Source: Panagrolaimus kolymaensis (taxonomy: Eukaryota; Nematoda; Chromadorea; Rhabditida; Panagrolaimidae). Taken from it: a DNA stretch of 64,000 nt. Location: contig JAJQJQ010000017.1 in the NCBI GenBank assembly GCA_028622995.1, forward strand, positions 3,472,001 through 3,536,000, written 5' to 3'. The position numbers and the translations under genes are program-made. This document shows positions 1 through 14,971 of the stretch, one piece after another; position 1 is the stretch's first letter, and every line of letters begins with the position of its first letter. The notes under the pieces are model-generated. The model did no database searches and was not told the origin of the DNA. It saw only the letters and a list, made by a program, of their open reading frames with translations.

Positions 1-879
1 TGATTGGATCATGGCGAAATCCAAAGCTTCCTGAAAAGTTGTAAGTTTTTCTTTATCTTTTTATAAACTTAGCTTAATCACGAATATTGCAGAGAAGACT
101 TATCAACTGATCCTGAACGTCGTCGTCAACTTTGTGTTCAACGAGCTGAACGTTGTAAACAACTTTATGATTCTCTTATTGGATTTAAGAAACTTTATAA
201 AGAAGCTATCAAAGAAGTTGGCGATGTTGTGTAAGTCCTTTTCATACATACTATTTTTTATGAATCATAGATTTTCAGAACCTATGATCAGAAGCTTCAT
301 TTTGCTAAGCCATTCTCTCTTTTTGATCCAACTTGTATTTGCTGCTTCTTAGAACTCAAGTTTCATTTGCCTCAACTTCAAACTTCTTATGAATGCGACG
401 ATGAAATGGCTGAAGAAAACAATGAAAATGCTCCATTGCTTGCTACGGATCAACCTGTAACAACTAAAGAACCATCTGAATATGAACAATTGGGTTCTCC
501 TCGAAGCCAATGCTCTGTTACATCTCATGATACCTTTATCTCAAGCAACGTCGCGCTTGATAGTGAAACTTCGGATGTTGATGTTTTCCACACCATTCCT
601 TCTGGTACTATGTCTGTATCTACTCTTGATCATGAAAATGGACTTGTCGGAAGTGATTCCAGTGATGAAACTTGTAATGCTGAAGATGCTTCAAAACATT
701 CTGCTTCATCATTATCTTCTGCCATTGAAGGTTCTCCTGGATTAAATTCAAGTAGTGAAGAAGCTGTCAAAGATTCTGATAGTGAAGACCAATACATTAG
801 CGATACTAAGGAAAACGCTTCTCTTGAAGATGATACTTCTGTTAAATCCAGCAATGTTATGACTATTTTTCGTGACTGA
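1..879 (+). CDS. 3' end of an unrecognised acidic, Ser-rich protein (partial)
   Basis: Three exons are visible: 1-44, about 93-231 and about 280-879. They join in frame through GTAAGT donors and TTGCAG/TTTCAG acceptors, and the gene continues off the left edge. The first part is a charged, probably helical stretch (R/K/E rich, with LSTDPERRRQLCVQRAER) followed by a Cys-containing patch (CICCFLELKFHLPQL). The last ~165 residues are low-complexity Ser/Asp/Glu sequence with many SD and SE pairs, probably disordered. A possible poly(A) signal AATAAA follows near 971. I do not recognise the family. The frame is secure because the three exons join without a stop. Confidence 0.7.
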
Positions 880-1306
880 ATGCATCTGTGAAATATTGCC
901 TTTTATTTGGTCTCAATTTTCCTAACTTTATAATTTTTGTGATATTTTTTATACTTGTATATTTTGGAAAAATAAATTGTATTTATACCTACGTTTTTTG
1001 TTTGTTTTGAAAAAGGGAGTTCTTTGACAACGAAGTGCAATACAGTCATCTTTTATTAAATACATGTTATCATCTTTCGTGTATTTGTTTGCTAAGCTTA
1101 TTTTTTAAAAACAATGCCCAAACAACGTGCTAGTTTTTTTAAATACCAATAAAAAGCAAAATGCTTGAAGCATTTATTGCATAAAAAAATATTTATCATC
1201 AAAATTTTGAGTCATTAGTTTTCGAAGCAAAAAGAAAATGTTTCATTGCTTCTGAAAAAAATAATTGTTATTGGAAACATTGCAACAACGACAACGAAAA
1301 AAAGTT
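880..1306. other. Intergenic, no gene seen
   Basis: AT-rich spacer holding the poly(A) region of the upstream gene and, presumably, the promoter of the DB-module gene. Nothing else recognised. Confidence 0.5.
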
Positions 1307-2167
1307 ATGAAAAGTGTTTTTATTATTGGAATATTTTTTGTCTTTATTCCTTTTACTGCTTCACTTAACGAGCAACAATGGACATCCAAAGTTAAGCAAA
1401 GATTAAATGAGATTAGGAAACAGAAAGAAATGGAACTGAATCAATGTTGTAAATCAAACGAAATTGGAAGCGAATGCGATAAAATTTGTAGCTATGATAT
1501 TTACAAAAATCCATACGAGGTAATATTGTGAGTAAAAAATTTGACATTCAATAAGTTTATAGTATTTTAGTCTTTAAAAACTTTAAACCCGGGATGGTTT
1601 CTCATCCATCATTTTTTACCTGGAAAATGTTATCTCTCTAAGCTTGATCATTTAATTCCCTGCTCGATTAAGGCTGAAAATTCGGTGAAATGTTGCAAAA
1701 ATATGTCAAAAGTCGTGGAATTGTTAAAAACATTTCCTGAATTAAATGGTTTTATGAAATTAATTCCAAGCGATGATAACGTTGCGCAAGAGCCAGAATT
1801 TTGTCAACCAATTTGCGAAGGAAAACCTTTTGAAATAACTATGAGAAGATTTTTTTCATGTTTATCGACGCTCAAAGCCGCCATGGCATGTTTTCTTTAT
1901 GAAAATGTTGATAATGTTGTCAAAGAATTATCAACTGGTTTATCGATTGAAACTGTTAAAAAAGCTTATGATTACATTCAAATTTATGGAGCGCCTGATA
2001 CTCTAGAAAAAGCAAAAGAAATGGCAAAAAGTCTTGGGCAAGAAACGATTAAAGCATTGAGTGAGAATTCTGATATTTTAGCTGAAGGTCTTCGAAACAA
2101 TGGAGTAACCGAATCCAAAATTATTGAAATTCAAAAACAACTTGCTTCAATCATGAACTCACAATAA
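1307..2167 (+). CDS. Secreted Cys-rich protein with DB-like modules
   Basis: Two exons (1307-1519 and 1571-2167) joined in phase 0 give about 269 aa. The ATG at 1307 was chosen because a signal peptide follows directly (MKSVFIIGIFFVFIPFTA), so the product should be secreted. Two cysteine clusters follow. The first has a CC pair, then C-x3-C, then two later Cys. The second has a CC pair and then FCQPICEG...SC...ACF, which resembles the worm-specific DB module (CC...CxxxC...C...CF). The C-terminal ~100 residues are Cys-free and helical. DB proteins are extracellular and of unknown biochemical function. The family call rests on Cys spacing only. Confidence 0.62.
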
Positions 2168-2302
2168 CGTGAATGAGTTGTAACTAAAAAATAAACTTAT
2201 TGAATAAAAAAAACATTTATACTCAAAGACAATGAAACAATTAATACCCAAAAAAATTACAAAATGCATAATAAATATCAAACGTAAACAAAGAGATTTG
2301 AA

Positions 2303-3686
2303 TTATTTTCCTTTCTTGGGAGGTGCTTTCTTAGCTTTGGCTGCAGCAGTTTTTGCTTTCTTGACAGTTGCATTTTTATCTTCCTCTGCTTTTCGTTTAA
2401 CAGCGGTTGGTTCAGTAGATTTGTGACCAGATGTTTCGAAAAACATATCAATTCTTCCTTGAGTTGCTGTTTTACGTCCTTTATGAAGTCTTTGCAAGGC
2501 ACTTTTAATTCTTTCTTCGCTAAAAACAATGTCATGATTATAATGATTCGATAATTCTCACTTACCTAAAAGCTTTTTCTTTACATAAAAATTCAATAAG
2601 ACCTTCTTCATCGGGATCAGACCATTTGAGTTCGAGTTCATCACCTTTAGTAACTTCAGGATTGAGGAAAAGATCACGAGCAGCAGCAAATTGCCAATCT
2701 TCTGGAGGAGGATATTTCTAAAAAGCGAAAAAGATATTATTAATAATGGGAATGATTAGTTTGTGAAAATGGATATCGCACGTACTTCTTGATCCAAGTT
2801 TTCTAAAACAGCTTCAATAGATCCATGAGTTGTTAAAAGTTCATAAGCCTTTTTAGGACCGACGCCTCTAATTGATGGACAGTAATCGCAGCCAAGCAAA
2901 ATGCACATATCAATAAATTGTTCATTAGTAAAACCTAAATCCCTGAGAATTCTTTCAAGGTTAAATTCCTATAAAAAACTTATCAAAATAAATGGAAAAA
3001 AAAGCCAACAACAAACCTTAATAGGCATTTTCTTAGCTTCACTAAAAGTCAAATGACGAACAAGAACTTTTGAACCAAAAGTGAGAGCATCCATATCTTC
3101 TGTTGCGGTGGCGAAAACTTTGCCAGATTTAACGAGCTCAGCACACTGAGCTTCTGCCTCACATGGTGCTTCGACAACAGGAACACCCATAAGCTTCAAA
3201 AGTCGCTTTGCTTCATCATTTTGTTGTTTCGTAACTTTAACAAGACGTCGATTGAATTTATCGACAGCTTCCATATCGCCTTTTTCAACAGCTTCAGTCA
3301 ATTGTTTTTCAGTTTCAGCACGACGTTCACTACGTTTTTCCAATTCACCTGCTTTCAAAGTTGGAGGTTTACCATCAAAAACAAAGACAGGCTTGATTCC
3401 ATTTTCCATGATTCGAATGGTGCGATAAAACATTCCATTTAAGTGGCTAAAAAAATAAATAGATGATATAGTCTGTCAAAAAAATAAATAAAAAATAATA
3501 CCTGGTAGTTTCACCACTGTCATCTTGTAAATTCATACCATCTTGTCGAATAGCAATCAAAAATTGATATAAACTCATGGAAGCATCAATTGCAATTTTT
3601 CGACCAAAATAAGCTTTAATTTCATTGAGTTTGATAGAACCAGGTGAATGATCACCAATAACTTTAGAAAGATCTTTAATTCCCAT
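2303..3686 (-). CDS. crn-1: Flap endonuclease 1 (FEN-1)
   Basis: Five exons (3502-3686, 3017-3446, 2786-2968, 2566-2717, 2303-2519) give 388 aa, the usual FEN-1 length. FEN-1 removes 5' flaps in Okazaki-fragment maturation and long-patch base-excision repair; the C. elegans orthologue CRN-1 also acts in apoptotic DNA degradation. Seen: N-terminal [10 protein letters not shown], the metal-binding region FVFDGKPP, the [13 protein letters not shown] active-site block, [16 protein letters not shown] of the H3TH region, a PCNA-binding box (QGRIDMFF) and a Lys/Ala-rich tail ending PPKKGK. All introns are short and canonical. It is divergent from the SOSS-B gene, with start codons about 320 bp apart. 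Confidence 0.96.
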
Positions 3687-4008
3687 ATTGATTTATCAAC
3701 AAACAATTAGAAAGTTGGGATAAAAATAAAGGAAAAAGAGAAGAAGAATTTTTTTTTTAAATAAAAAGCAAAACAAATAAGTTTTGGAAAACGCGCGAAA
3801 ATGTTCCTTTTTTTATTTTTTGCAACAAAACCATTATTTGGCAAAATGTCTTTTGTAAAGAATTTTATTTTTTTATATCTATGAGATCGCTTGCTTACTT
3901 TTTTTGGAGATAAAGTTCTATCGGGTGATTGAATTAGAAAACCATCATTGAATTCTTATTTATTTATTTTTGCTTTCATTAAGGATTTTTTTATTTTAAA
4001 CCTCTATA
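3687..4008. promoter_or_regulatory. Shared divergent promoter region of FEN-1 and SOSS-B
   Basis: A 322-bp AT-rich gap between the ATGs of two head-to-head genome-maintenance genes. No individual transcription-factor sites were recognised; the bidirectional-promoter role is inferred from geometry. Confidence 0.45.
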
Positions 4009-4517
4009 ATGGCAATGACATCTTATACAAAAATTATTGATTTAAAATATGGAGCTAAAAATCTCAATCTTCAAGTGATTGTATTAGATCTAAGTAAGGC
4101 TTGAACCACATAGTCTTTCTTTTTTAAATGAAAATAAATATACATATTTCAGGCCCAATTCGTCGAACGGCAAACACCAATGAAGTGAGAACAATTGTCG
4201 TTGGAGATTATACAGGAGTAATAAATTTCTCTGTATGGAATGAATATTGTCATTTGATTAAGATAATGGATATCATTCGAATTAAGGGTGCTGTAGTAAA
4301 TGCTCATAAGCGATCCCTCAATTTATCTATAAGTAAATTAGGAGATATTGTAAAAGTGGGAGAATTTAATATGGCTGCAAATGAATCTGTAAACTTGAGT
4401 TCTGAAGGATATTTGCCTTCAGATGTATGGGAAAAAATTCAAGCAGAAGAAGATAATCGCCGACAAACATTAAGTAATGGAACCAATGGAAGAAATGCTA
4501 TTAATCCCCAAGAATAA
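4009..4517 (+). CDS. SOSS complex subunit B / NABP1-2 (hSSB1-like) ssDNA-binding protein
   Basis: Two exons (4009-4093 and 4153-4517) joined in phase 1 encode 149 aa. The product is a single OB-fold protein that binds single-stranded DNA. In animals it works in the SOSS complex with INTS3 at DNA breaks. Seen: an N-terminal LKYGAKNLNLQVIVLDLS block followed by EVRTIVVGDYTG, VINFSVWNE and GDIVKVGEF, in the order found in hSSB1 (KNLNLIFIVLE, EVRT, ISVWDD, IGEF). The tail is short and polar, shorter than the Pro-rich tail of vertebrate proteins. Confidence 0.85.
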
Positions 4518-4662
4518 CACCTAACATCTTATGTACAAATTTATTTTTAATATATTGGAAAATTTTTATTTTGCATGTTTATTTAAAATTTTTGAAAGAA
4601 AAACAAAGAAAAATTTTCAAAATCAACAAAGTTTTATAATTGGTTGCTTCTTTGGTTACTCG

Positions 4663-5462
4663 TTAATACACATCACCATCGTCTAAATTATCATCACTTG
4701 GATTTTCGTTATAACCTTCTCCCTAAAAAAATAAAATAAAGAAACTTTTAAAGAAAATAATAAAAAAATAAGTACGTTGTCGAAATAAGAAAATGCGTAG
4801 TCGTTATCAGCGTCAAGGAATTCTTCATCAGATCCAGCAAGTTGTGGCTCTTCGTCCTCCTCATCATCATCTTTAGCTTCATCATCATTTTCATTTTCGT
4901 CATCAGATGCACTATTTTTTTCTTTTAATTCTAGTTGATTCAATAATTTTTCCATCTTCTTAGCTTTCTTAGCATTCGCTTCTGCTTTTTCTTTTGCTGC
5001 TAGTCTTTTTCTTGTAGCAGGAGGATACAAGCCTTTTGGTAAATCACAAATTCCTAAAAAATAATATAATGTAATATTAATAAAGATCTAAAGTTAAAAT
5101 TACTTGGTACAAATGAAGATCGTTCACAATGGAGGAAATCATCAGAATAGCGATGTGTAATTGGATCATTTTTGACAACATAAGCATTAGTTTCTAAGGC
5201 ATTATAATAAAATGCTAAATCATCTTGAATGCTGCATCGATAATCAAGAAGAGTTACTGAAGCATTTATGTTCGGCAAAAGTGGTTTTAGAATTGGCTAA
5301 AAATTATTTAAGATTTTAAACAATATTTTTTTATCATACCGGAAATAATGGTGGAGGCTCTTTTATCATTCGAGTATAAGCTCCCAATTCATGTCGCTGG
5401 ATGCCCAAAGCAGATGCTATAGAACGAACTCCATTTTTTGCTTCACGTTTAACTTTGCTCAT
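4663..5462 (-). CDS. RNA polymerase III subunit RPC7 (POLR3G/POLR3GL-like)
   Basis: Four exons (5340-5462, 5104-5296, 4776-5053, 4663-4722) encode 217 aa. RPC7 belongs to the RPC3-RPC6-RPC7 subcomplex used for promoter opening by Pol III. Seen: a short N-terminal Pro-rich segment (IKEPPPLFP), a middle region with SSFVPRICDLPKGLYPP, a Lys/Ala-rich coil, a long Asp/Glu run, and the conserved C-terminus DYAFSYFDNGEGYNE...DDNLDDGDVY, which matches the family's SYFDNGE...SDDNMDE ending. It starts about 235 bp downstream of the stop of the m-AAA protease gene on the same strand, so co-transcription is possible. Confidence 0.85.
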
Positions 5463-5696
5463 CCTTACAAAATTGAAGTTATAAATGTTATGCAATAGTG
5501 AAAGACAAATAGATTAATGGTTTTAACCGTTTAATTAATAAAAAAGACGAAGAAAAAAAAGTTTACATATAAATTTAGTGCCCAATAAAACTGTACAAAA
5601 CAATTAAAATTAGAGCAAAAATTAAAAATAATCAACAAAACAATCAACTAATATAAAAACCTAAGTCAATGATGATAGTATATTTTTTTGAATTTC

Positions 5697-8370
<2,674 letters not shown>

Positions 8371-8384
8371 TTAACTGAAAAAGG
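8371..8384 (-). promoter_or_regulatory. Putative spliced-leader acceptor of the m-AAA protease gene
   Basis: On the minus strand TTTTTTCAG lies four bases before the ATG, an intron-type 3' splice site with no matching upstream exon seen. This fits SL trans-splicing. Confidence 0.5.
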
Positions 8385-8904
8385 ATGAATATTAATATCA
8401 GGTAAAAGGAAAATGAAAAGCTCGTGAATAAATGAAAGAAAAGTGATGATTTCTCGTAGTCAAATGCCCCATACAAACTAATTATAAAGATTTCGATATC
8501 AATCATCAAAAAATAGTTTTAGCACAAAGAAGACACAAATGAACCGAGTAAAAAAGTGATGTAAGCGATAAAAAGGAAAATGTTACGAATTTTAAACTTT
8601 TTTAGCAAAACTTTTTTGATTGTTTCGTGTCGAGAGTTTTTTTCTTTTAAAATATTGCTTGATTTTTTACAGTTTTTTTTATAAATGTTTGTTACATAAT
8701 TTATGGAAATATAATAAAATCTTTTATTTACAACACACATGCATATTTCGGTAATTTACAAACAATAAAAAAAAATATTAGTCCATTCAAAAAAAACACC
8801 CTTATTACGATGGCTCAAAGCACCGTAGTAAATACAATATTATAATACAAATGTTATAAACTCTTATTATTACTATTTTGATTTAAAACAAATTAATTTT
8901 TTTC
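8385..8904. other. Intergenic, no gene seen
   Basis: AT-rich spacer between the m-AAA protease 5' end and the GT49 stop. Only short frame shadows are present. Confidence 0.5.
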
Positions 8905-10832
8905 CTAGAATGTTTTAAGATTAGGGCAAACTTTTTTAGTTTCAGGATAAGTTGCATCCATCCTTCTATTAAATGCTCTCAATGAACCCCAACTCCATGG
9001 ACGAACTATGGATCTGACTTTATCAATAAGTTTATTTTGTTTGCGAGTTTTTATTCCAGGATGATACATAAATACATCATCAACAATTGCAAATTTATAT
9101 CCAGCTCGGCACATTTCCCATCTCTGAAATTTGTTTGTTAAAATTTATAAATCAATGAAATTTTAGACTTACCAATACTGTATTATCACGCAAAGAATAA
9201 AAGAATTTAGGATCATGAAAAGGAATATCCGTTAAAGAAACAAACTGGGGCTCCCAATGGAAAGAAGCATATCTGAACAAAATGATACACATTATTATTT
9301 TTGGTAAAGTGGATAAGCTTACTTTCGATAATACTGTATTGAAGTATTATATGAGCCATGATCGGGTCTTTTAAACCATTCTTGAAGTTTAGGAATATTA
9401 TGAGCTCCATAAAATTTATGAAATTCTTGAGCTTGATTTTTTCTCAATAAAATTTGTAATTCTTCCTTGGTTTCGGGCATTCTGTAAATTTTTTTAAATG
9501 AATATTTGCTATTTTGAAAGTTTTTAAAGAAATTATTACTTTGTAACATTTTCATCCACTTCAAAGATTCGATAAACCAATACTGTTTTACGATCTTTAT
9601 CCAACATTGCATCAGCTAATCCAAGCATTTTAGACTCAAAATTTTTGCTGAAAAAATGATCCATATCTGCGATTAAAATATACTTTGTCGTTGATAACTG
9701 CAAAAAAAAAAGTTCATATTATTTTTTTATGACACAAAATTAAATAATTTTTACATTTCTTGCCAAATTTCTTGCATCATTTACAGCATAATGAGCCATT
9801 TTTTTGATTAATTCTCTTTGAGTGGAAGCCTTTTTATCTTTGCAATCAACATAATCAAGTTCGGTTTCATCTGTTCCTTCATTTATTATAGTTCCACATT
9901 TTTTTCCTTTTTGACTTTGAATTAAAATATGAGCACTTAATTTTTCCGCTGCACCCGTATGATTATTTTGAAGAATATTTAACTAAAACTTTTTTTTAGA
10001 TAATCGTTTTTTTTTTTTGCAGATTTATTATAAACATTAATGTATTTAATAAAAAATCTTACAAAGTTTGTAATGCATTTGATTTGTTTTGCGCGATAAT
10101 CAAATTGATATGAAAAAACTACTGCCAGCGAAATGGGGCCATCCCAATTATTAATCTAAAAAAACTATTACTTTATTTTTTTACTCAAGAAAGTTTTATT
10201 ATTAACTTGTTGAATGATATCAGATGTCAATCGATCATAAGAAATATGTAATATTAATGTAATCCTATTTGTTTCTTTTATGCTTCTTTCAATTACATTT
10301 GGATAAGCGCAATGATCATTAATGAAATATCCACTGAAAAAGTTTATTTTATTGTTAAGGGCTGAGATAAGGCGAATACTATATTTACTCACTCAATACT
10401 CTTGCTTGTTGCTCCTGTTTCAAAGCTACTTGAAATTTCAATATCATTATTTGTAGAAGGTTCCACTGATTCCGCTTCTTCTTTTAATGGAATAAATAAA
10501 GCTGGAAGCGTTTCTTCTTTTGTAATACTTCGATTGCTAATATGTGCTACACCAATTAAAAATGCACAAGCAATAATAATATTGATTATACTTGATTTTC
10601 TTACCCTAAAAAAGGTTTATTAAAATTACATATTTTTTTATTGAAATAAATATGTCACGAAAACTACAATTTTATCGTTAAATTATCATTTAAATAAGTA
10701 CGCTATCCGAAACCATTTGTTGATTTAGAAAAAAACTTTGATAGCAAAGTTTACATAAAAAGGTAAGTAAAGAATGCTCGTTTTTATCAACCTAAATAAT
10801 TTTTTTTAAAAGAAAGCTTACCGAGTAAACAT
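8905..10832 (-). CDS. Family 49 glycosyltransferase (B4GAT1/BGNT-like), type II membrane protein
   Basis: Nine exons (10822-10832, 10393-10605, 10207-10333, 10063-10155, 9755-9982, 9540-9697, 9323-9481, 9173-9272, 8905-9123) encode 435 aa. The first exon is only 11 nt (MFT plus two bases). A single N-terminal membrane anchor ([18 protein letters not shown]) is followed by a polar stem and a lumenal catalytic domain, the Golgi type II layout. Seen: [14 protein letters not shown], the nucleotide-sugar/metal motif ADMDHFF (DxD), and the C-terminal [22 protein letters not shown] block typical of GT49 enzymes that add GlcNAc or GlcA to O-glycans. The precise donor sugar cannot be read from sequence. 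Confidence 0.85.
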
Positions 10833-10965
10833 TTTTAGCTTCTTTTACGAAGGAAGCCTTTATACAAAATAAAAATAAAAAAGAAATAGAAATTACACGT
10901 ATTTTAAAATATGGAGCACTTCTTCTTCAATGAATATCGATAGGAAATAGTGCTTTACCGATTAA

Positions 10966-11133
10966 ATAAATTCAAAGATTTTAAATGCATTCTGTGAAGG
11001 TTCCAATGATGGAGATTATGGTAATAAAAATTGGCCTAGGGAAAAAATTTTTGAATTAAAAATAAGTGAGGAGGTACTTGAATGTGAATATATTATTTGG
11101 GCAGCTAAAAACAATGGAACTGTTTTTGATTAA
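10966..11133 (+). pseudogene. Possible orphan coding fragment
   Basis: An open frame of about 55 codons between stops has protein-like composition (AFCEGSNDGDYGNKNWPREK ... EYIIWAAKNNGTVFD, then TAA), unlike the low-complexity K/N/F strings of the surrounding DNA. It has no ATG at its start and no convincing donor or acceptor to link it to another exon. It may be the last exon of a decayed gene or a real terminal exon of a gene I cannot trace. Family not recognised. Confidence 0.3.
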
Positions 11134-12823
11134 AAATTTTTAAACATTCAAAACATTAATCAATCAAAGAATAACTCGACCGGAAAATATCCAAAGCACG
11201 AATTAATAAAGTTTAAAATAACCAATTTTATGACAACATTCAAAGCTTAAAAAATAAAACTTTGTTTACAAAATGATTCTTGTTCACTTTTTTTTTTTGG
11301 AAAGCGAGACTATGGGTGGTGGTAAAAGTTTTCGAAAAAGAACAACGCACGGTTGAGCAAATATCATGTTACGTTGATTAATATTTTTTATTTTTGGGCC
11401 TAACAATTATTCGTGGATTTAAATTCATAATCAAGGGCTGTAAAATGTGTAAAAAGTGAGGAGGCGTAAAAAGTGAATGGAAAATTTAAGTTACCACAAC
11501 ACGAGTTTTCATAAATAGATTTAAAAAAAGAACTATAAAAGTATTTAGAAGCTTAAAAAATGTGTAAAAACTTCATATGGATATGTTACCGTTATAAGCA
11601 TTTTGACTTTTTCTTAAAAAATTAAACAACAGAATTAATTTTTGAAAACCATCTTGTTTTCCAGAATCTTCAATACATTTTGCTTTTAAAACGATAGAAA
11701 AGGAAGCAAAACAAAAATAAGGAATAAACCCTTTTCGCAACGTTTGAATATATTTTTTTTCCGTGGTAGTTTTTCACCATCATCATAGGCAAATATGATT
11801 CATTTTAAAAGCAAACGCATTATTGCATTTTCAAAATATTTTAATGGCAATTAAACACATAATTTCTTGTACATATGTCATAATTGACGCCATTAACAAA
11901 AAAAGAAAGAAGAGTAAGTTAAATAAATCTAAAATAATTGTTAGAAAAAAAGCACACTCAAAAGCGATTGTAAAGGGGAAAACAGAACGGTTTCACTTTA
12001 TTGGACACAAAAAAACCAAACGACATTAAAGAGTTTCGATCAAAAAAAATGTTAAAAACAATCACAAAGGGTCGAGTTAACAATGAAAGACAAAAACAAA
12101 GGTTAAAGTTAGGTTTTTTAGTAATTACGCGGAAGTTTGTTTTGAAGAAGGTAATGAACTGCTTGAACAAAGCGTCGAGCCTAAAAATAGTTATTTTTTT
12201 TTTGGAATCAAAAGTCTTAATTTTTTTAATCCAAATTCAAAGAGATTCATTTCGATGCACTTGTAAATATCATTTTTTATCATTCTAAATGGTGTAATTC
12301 CCTAACACCTTCCTCGTGTTTTTTTTTTAAAGTTTTTGACGCCCAAGCTTATCTAATAAAAACAACAATAAACTCCCCCACCACCTCAAAATATACGTAA
12401 CATATTTTAATTTTATAGCATTTAATTTCTTGTGTTTTATTTCTTATTGTATTTTCAATTTTTTTGATCACAACAAAACTGATGGAGAAAAAAAGAAGCA
12501 GTCGAGGTGGCGTTTATTGACGTAAATGGTATAGTAGAGGAAAGAGACGTTAATGGAATTTCATCTTTCAACTTCTCCGACAATTTGTGAAAAACGAGCC
12601 TGATAATTTCATTTTCAAAAAAAAGAAAGGTGTGATAAGATTCTTTTTTTTTATTTGTGAAGTTTGCTCTATCTTAGTCATTCGCACTTTCGTCTTTGTC
12701 TTACTTTCCAGCGTCTACGTATAAAAAACTGAAATAACAAAGGCGCAGCTTAAAAAACGAATTCAATCGTTACACAATAAAACATTAACTTTTACATGAA
12801 ATTTTTAAAATAGAAATATCAAC
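11134..12823. other. Intergenic, no gene seen
   Basis: About 1.7 kb of AT-rich DNA. Open frames near 11823-12288 and 11958-12170 are Lys/Phe/Asn low-complexity shadows with no supporting splice sites. Confidence 0.5.
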
Positions 12824-14971
12824 TTAAGTTTTATGCCGAACTTCGAATATAATCCAAAACATCAACAAACTTACTTGTCGTTGATCGGCATCAGGTAAGC
12901 TTTTGGTAAATCCATTTATAACAATACTTAAATCCTGATAACGATTAGTTTGAAAAAGTTCAACAATATGAGTTTTTTGTTCAATTGTAAGAACTTCGAG
13001 GGCATCTGTGAAACTCATTGGTGGACCCAAAATATCCAAAAGTTCAAGGGTTCGATTTCGATCCTGAAAATTTTAATTATTCGTCATCACTAACTATTAA
13101 AAATAAACAAACATTTGTATCAAATTTATTATTAACAATTTCATAAATTTCATCCTTAATTCCATCAATATCCCATGCTTTTGCTCGCTCAAGAATGGAA
13201 TCAATATCCGTTTGATTCAAATCTGCTTTTTGAATTAAATAATTTGCTTCACGAATAAGTCGTAAATCTAAAAAAATGTAAAAGTGAAAGGAGTGTACTG
13301 ATTTCCGAGATAATGATCTCTTCGAATTTTAAATAATTAAATTCAAAATGTGTTTTCTTTACCAGCGCAATATTCAGCTCGTTGATGTGCAGCAGCGATG
13401 TTTCCGGAAGAAAACGATGATGATGATTCCCTGCCGCCAAATGCTGATGGAATTGAATTGTATTGAAACCTTGGAACATAGGTTCTAAATTAAAAAAATG
13501 GTCGTTAGTCATCATTGTTTTAAAATTATTTATTTTTACATATTTTGCTTCATTTTTGCTAGGTTTCAAAAAAGCTTTTAACGCCGATTTAAATGCTTTT
13601 CCTTTTTTCGATTTGATTACATATATGTGATGCTTAAATATCGCTTATGGTCTTTCTTTTTTTTTTTTTGTTACTTTGAAAAGGACAAAGATAAACAACA
13701 TATTCATGACAAAAATTGGGGAATATGAAAGAGAAAAAAAAAGATCGATGTAAATATTAAAATTTTAAAAGAAGTTGAAACCATTGTGCTTTTTTTTCTT
13801 TGATACGCATAAAATAAAAAGAGTTTAGGAGGCAGTAAAAAAGGCAAAAAAAAAAGAAGCTTCAAAAAAAAGAAATAATGGGAAATAAAGATTTTTTAAA
13901 TATTTGTAGAATCTATGCAAACACACAATGTTTAATCTTTTATTAAAAATCCGTATTTTATAGAAATTTTTTACAAATTTTTCTCTAATAACAAAAAAAT
14001 GGTTATTTAAAGAATAAAATAAAAAAACATGCTAAAAAAGATTGTGCGAAAATGTGTTTCCAATTTACACAATTAAAAAAAAAATCATTTAAATAAAGGG
14101 AAAATCCGAAAAAAGAATAAGAAACAGAGTGAAATTTAATTTAGTTAAGAATAAGTCTTAAAACAAAAAAAGAAGCCAAAATCAATCTAAATTTTTTTAT
14201 TAAAATTTTCGCTATCCTTTATGGAAGATTTTATCAAATCAAAAATGAGAAATAGTAAGAAAGTGAAAATTATTCGAAAATGTGTGCAATGAGAGATATT
14301 CATCTATTTTTTTTTTGACACGAGGTCATAAATCTTTCCTCCACCTTTTTTATTATTTTATTTTAATTTTGTTTGAAAATAAACAGTTAAAAAAAATAAA
14401 CACTTTTTTTCTGGGATTAAAAAAGGAAAAAGAAAAAGAGAAAAAAGAAATGCAAAAGAAAATAAAAACTACTAACCTTTGTTGTTGAGGAGGCCAAACT
14501 GCTGCAGCTGAGGCTGTTTGAATGCCGAAGGGCGAAGGAGCTGAAAATGAAACCAAAATAAACAATCTGTTTTAAAGCATGTGTAAAAAAAAGAATGAAG
14601 AATGACGATTGAGGCTTCGCCTATTTATTTTATTTTTTTCTTGAGATTTTCAATAAAAATGAAGAAGGGATTTTTTTTATTAAAAATAAAAGAAATATTT
14701 TTGGAATTATTTAAAGGGTCAAAAATAATTCCCCATAGTTTTGGTAAACAATTTGCGCTAATACAACCAACAAGTGAAAGTTTTGTATTCGATTGTAAAT
14801 ATATTAAAAATTATTAAAGTATCTCTAAATATGAGAAAGATGAAACAGAAGAATATCGTCCAAGGTATTCAATCTTAACTTTCAATAATCCATAAGCTAC
14901 TACTTACGATAATAATAATATCCAGCACTTTCAATAATTAAACAACTCAAAATTGCTAAAAATAAAAACAT
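12824..14971 (-). CDS. Orphan secreted helical protein
   Basis: Five exons (14908-14971, 14477-14540, 13363-13484, 13113-13267, 12824-13063) join in phase and give about 214 aa. The ATG at 14971 opens a signal peptide (MFLFLAILSCLIIESA). It is followed by a Pro/Gln/Tyr-rich linker (YYYPPSPFG, WPPQQQR), a Ser-rich stretch, then about 120 residues that look all-helical (LIREANYLIQKADLNQTDID; LTIEQKTHIVELF; INGFTKSLPDADQRQ). No known family was recognised. The 3' end is uncertain: a good GTAAGT donor at 12873-12874 could splice to an exon starting near 12728 and ending FFIRRRWK...; otherwise the frame reads through to the stop at 12824. Confidence 0.6.

Noticed and set aside
12001..12288. Open frame MDTKKPNDIKEF...
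   Set aside because: Lys/Phe-rich low complexity, no splice context, overlaps an equally open opposite frame.
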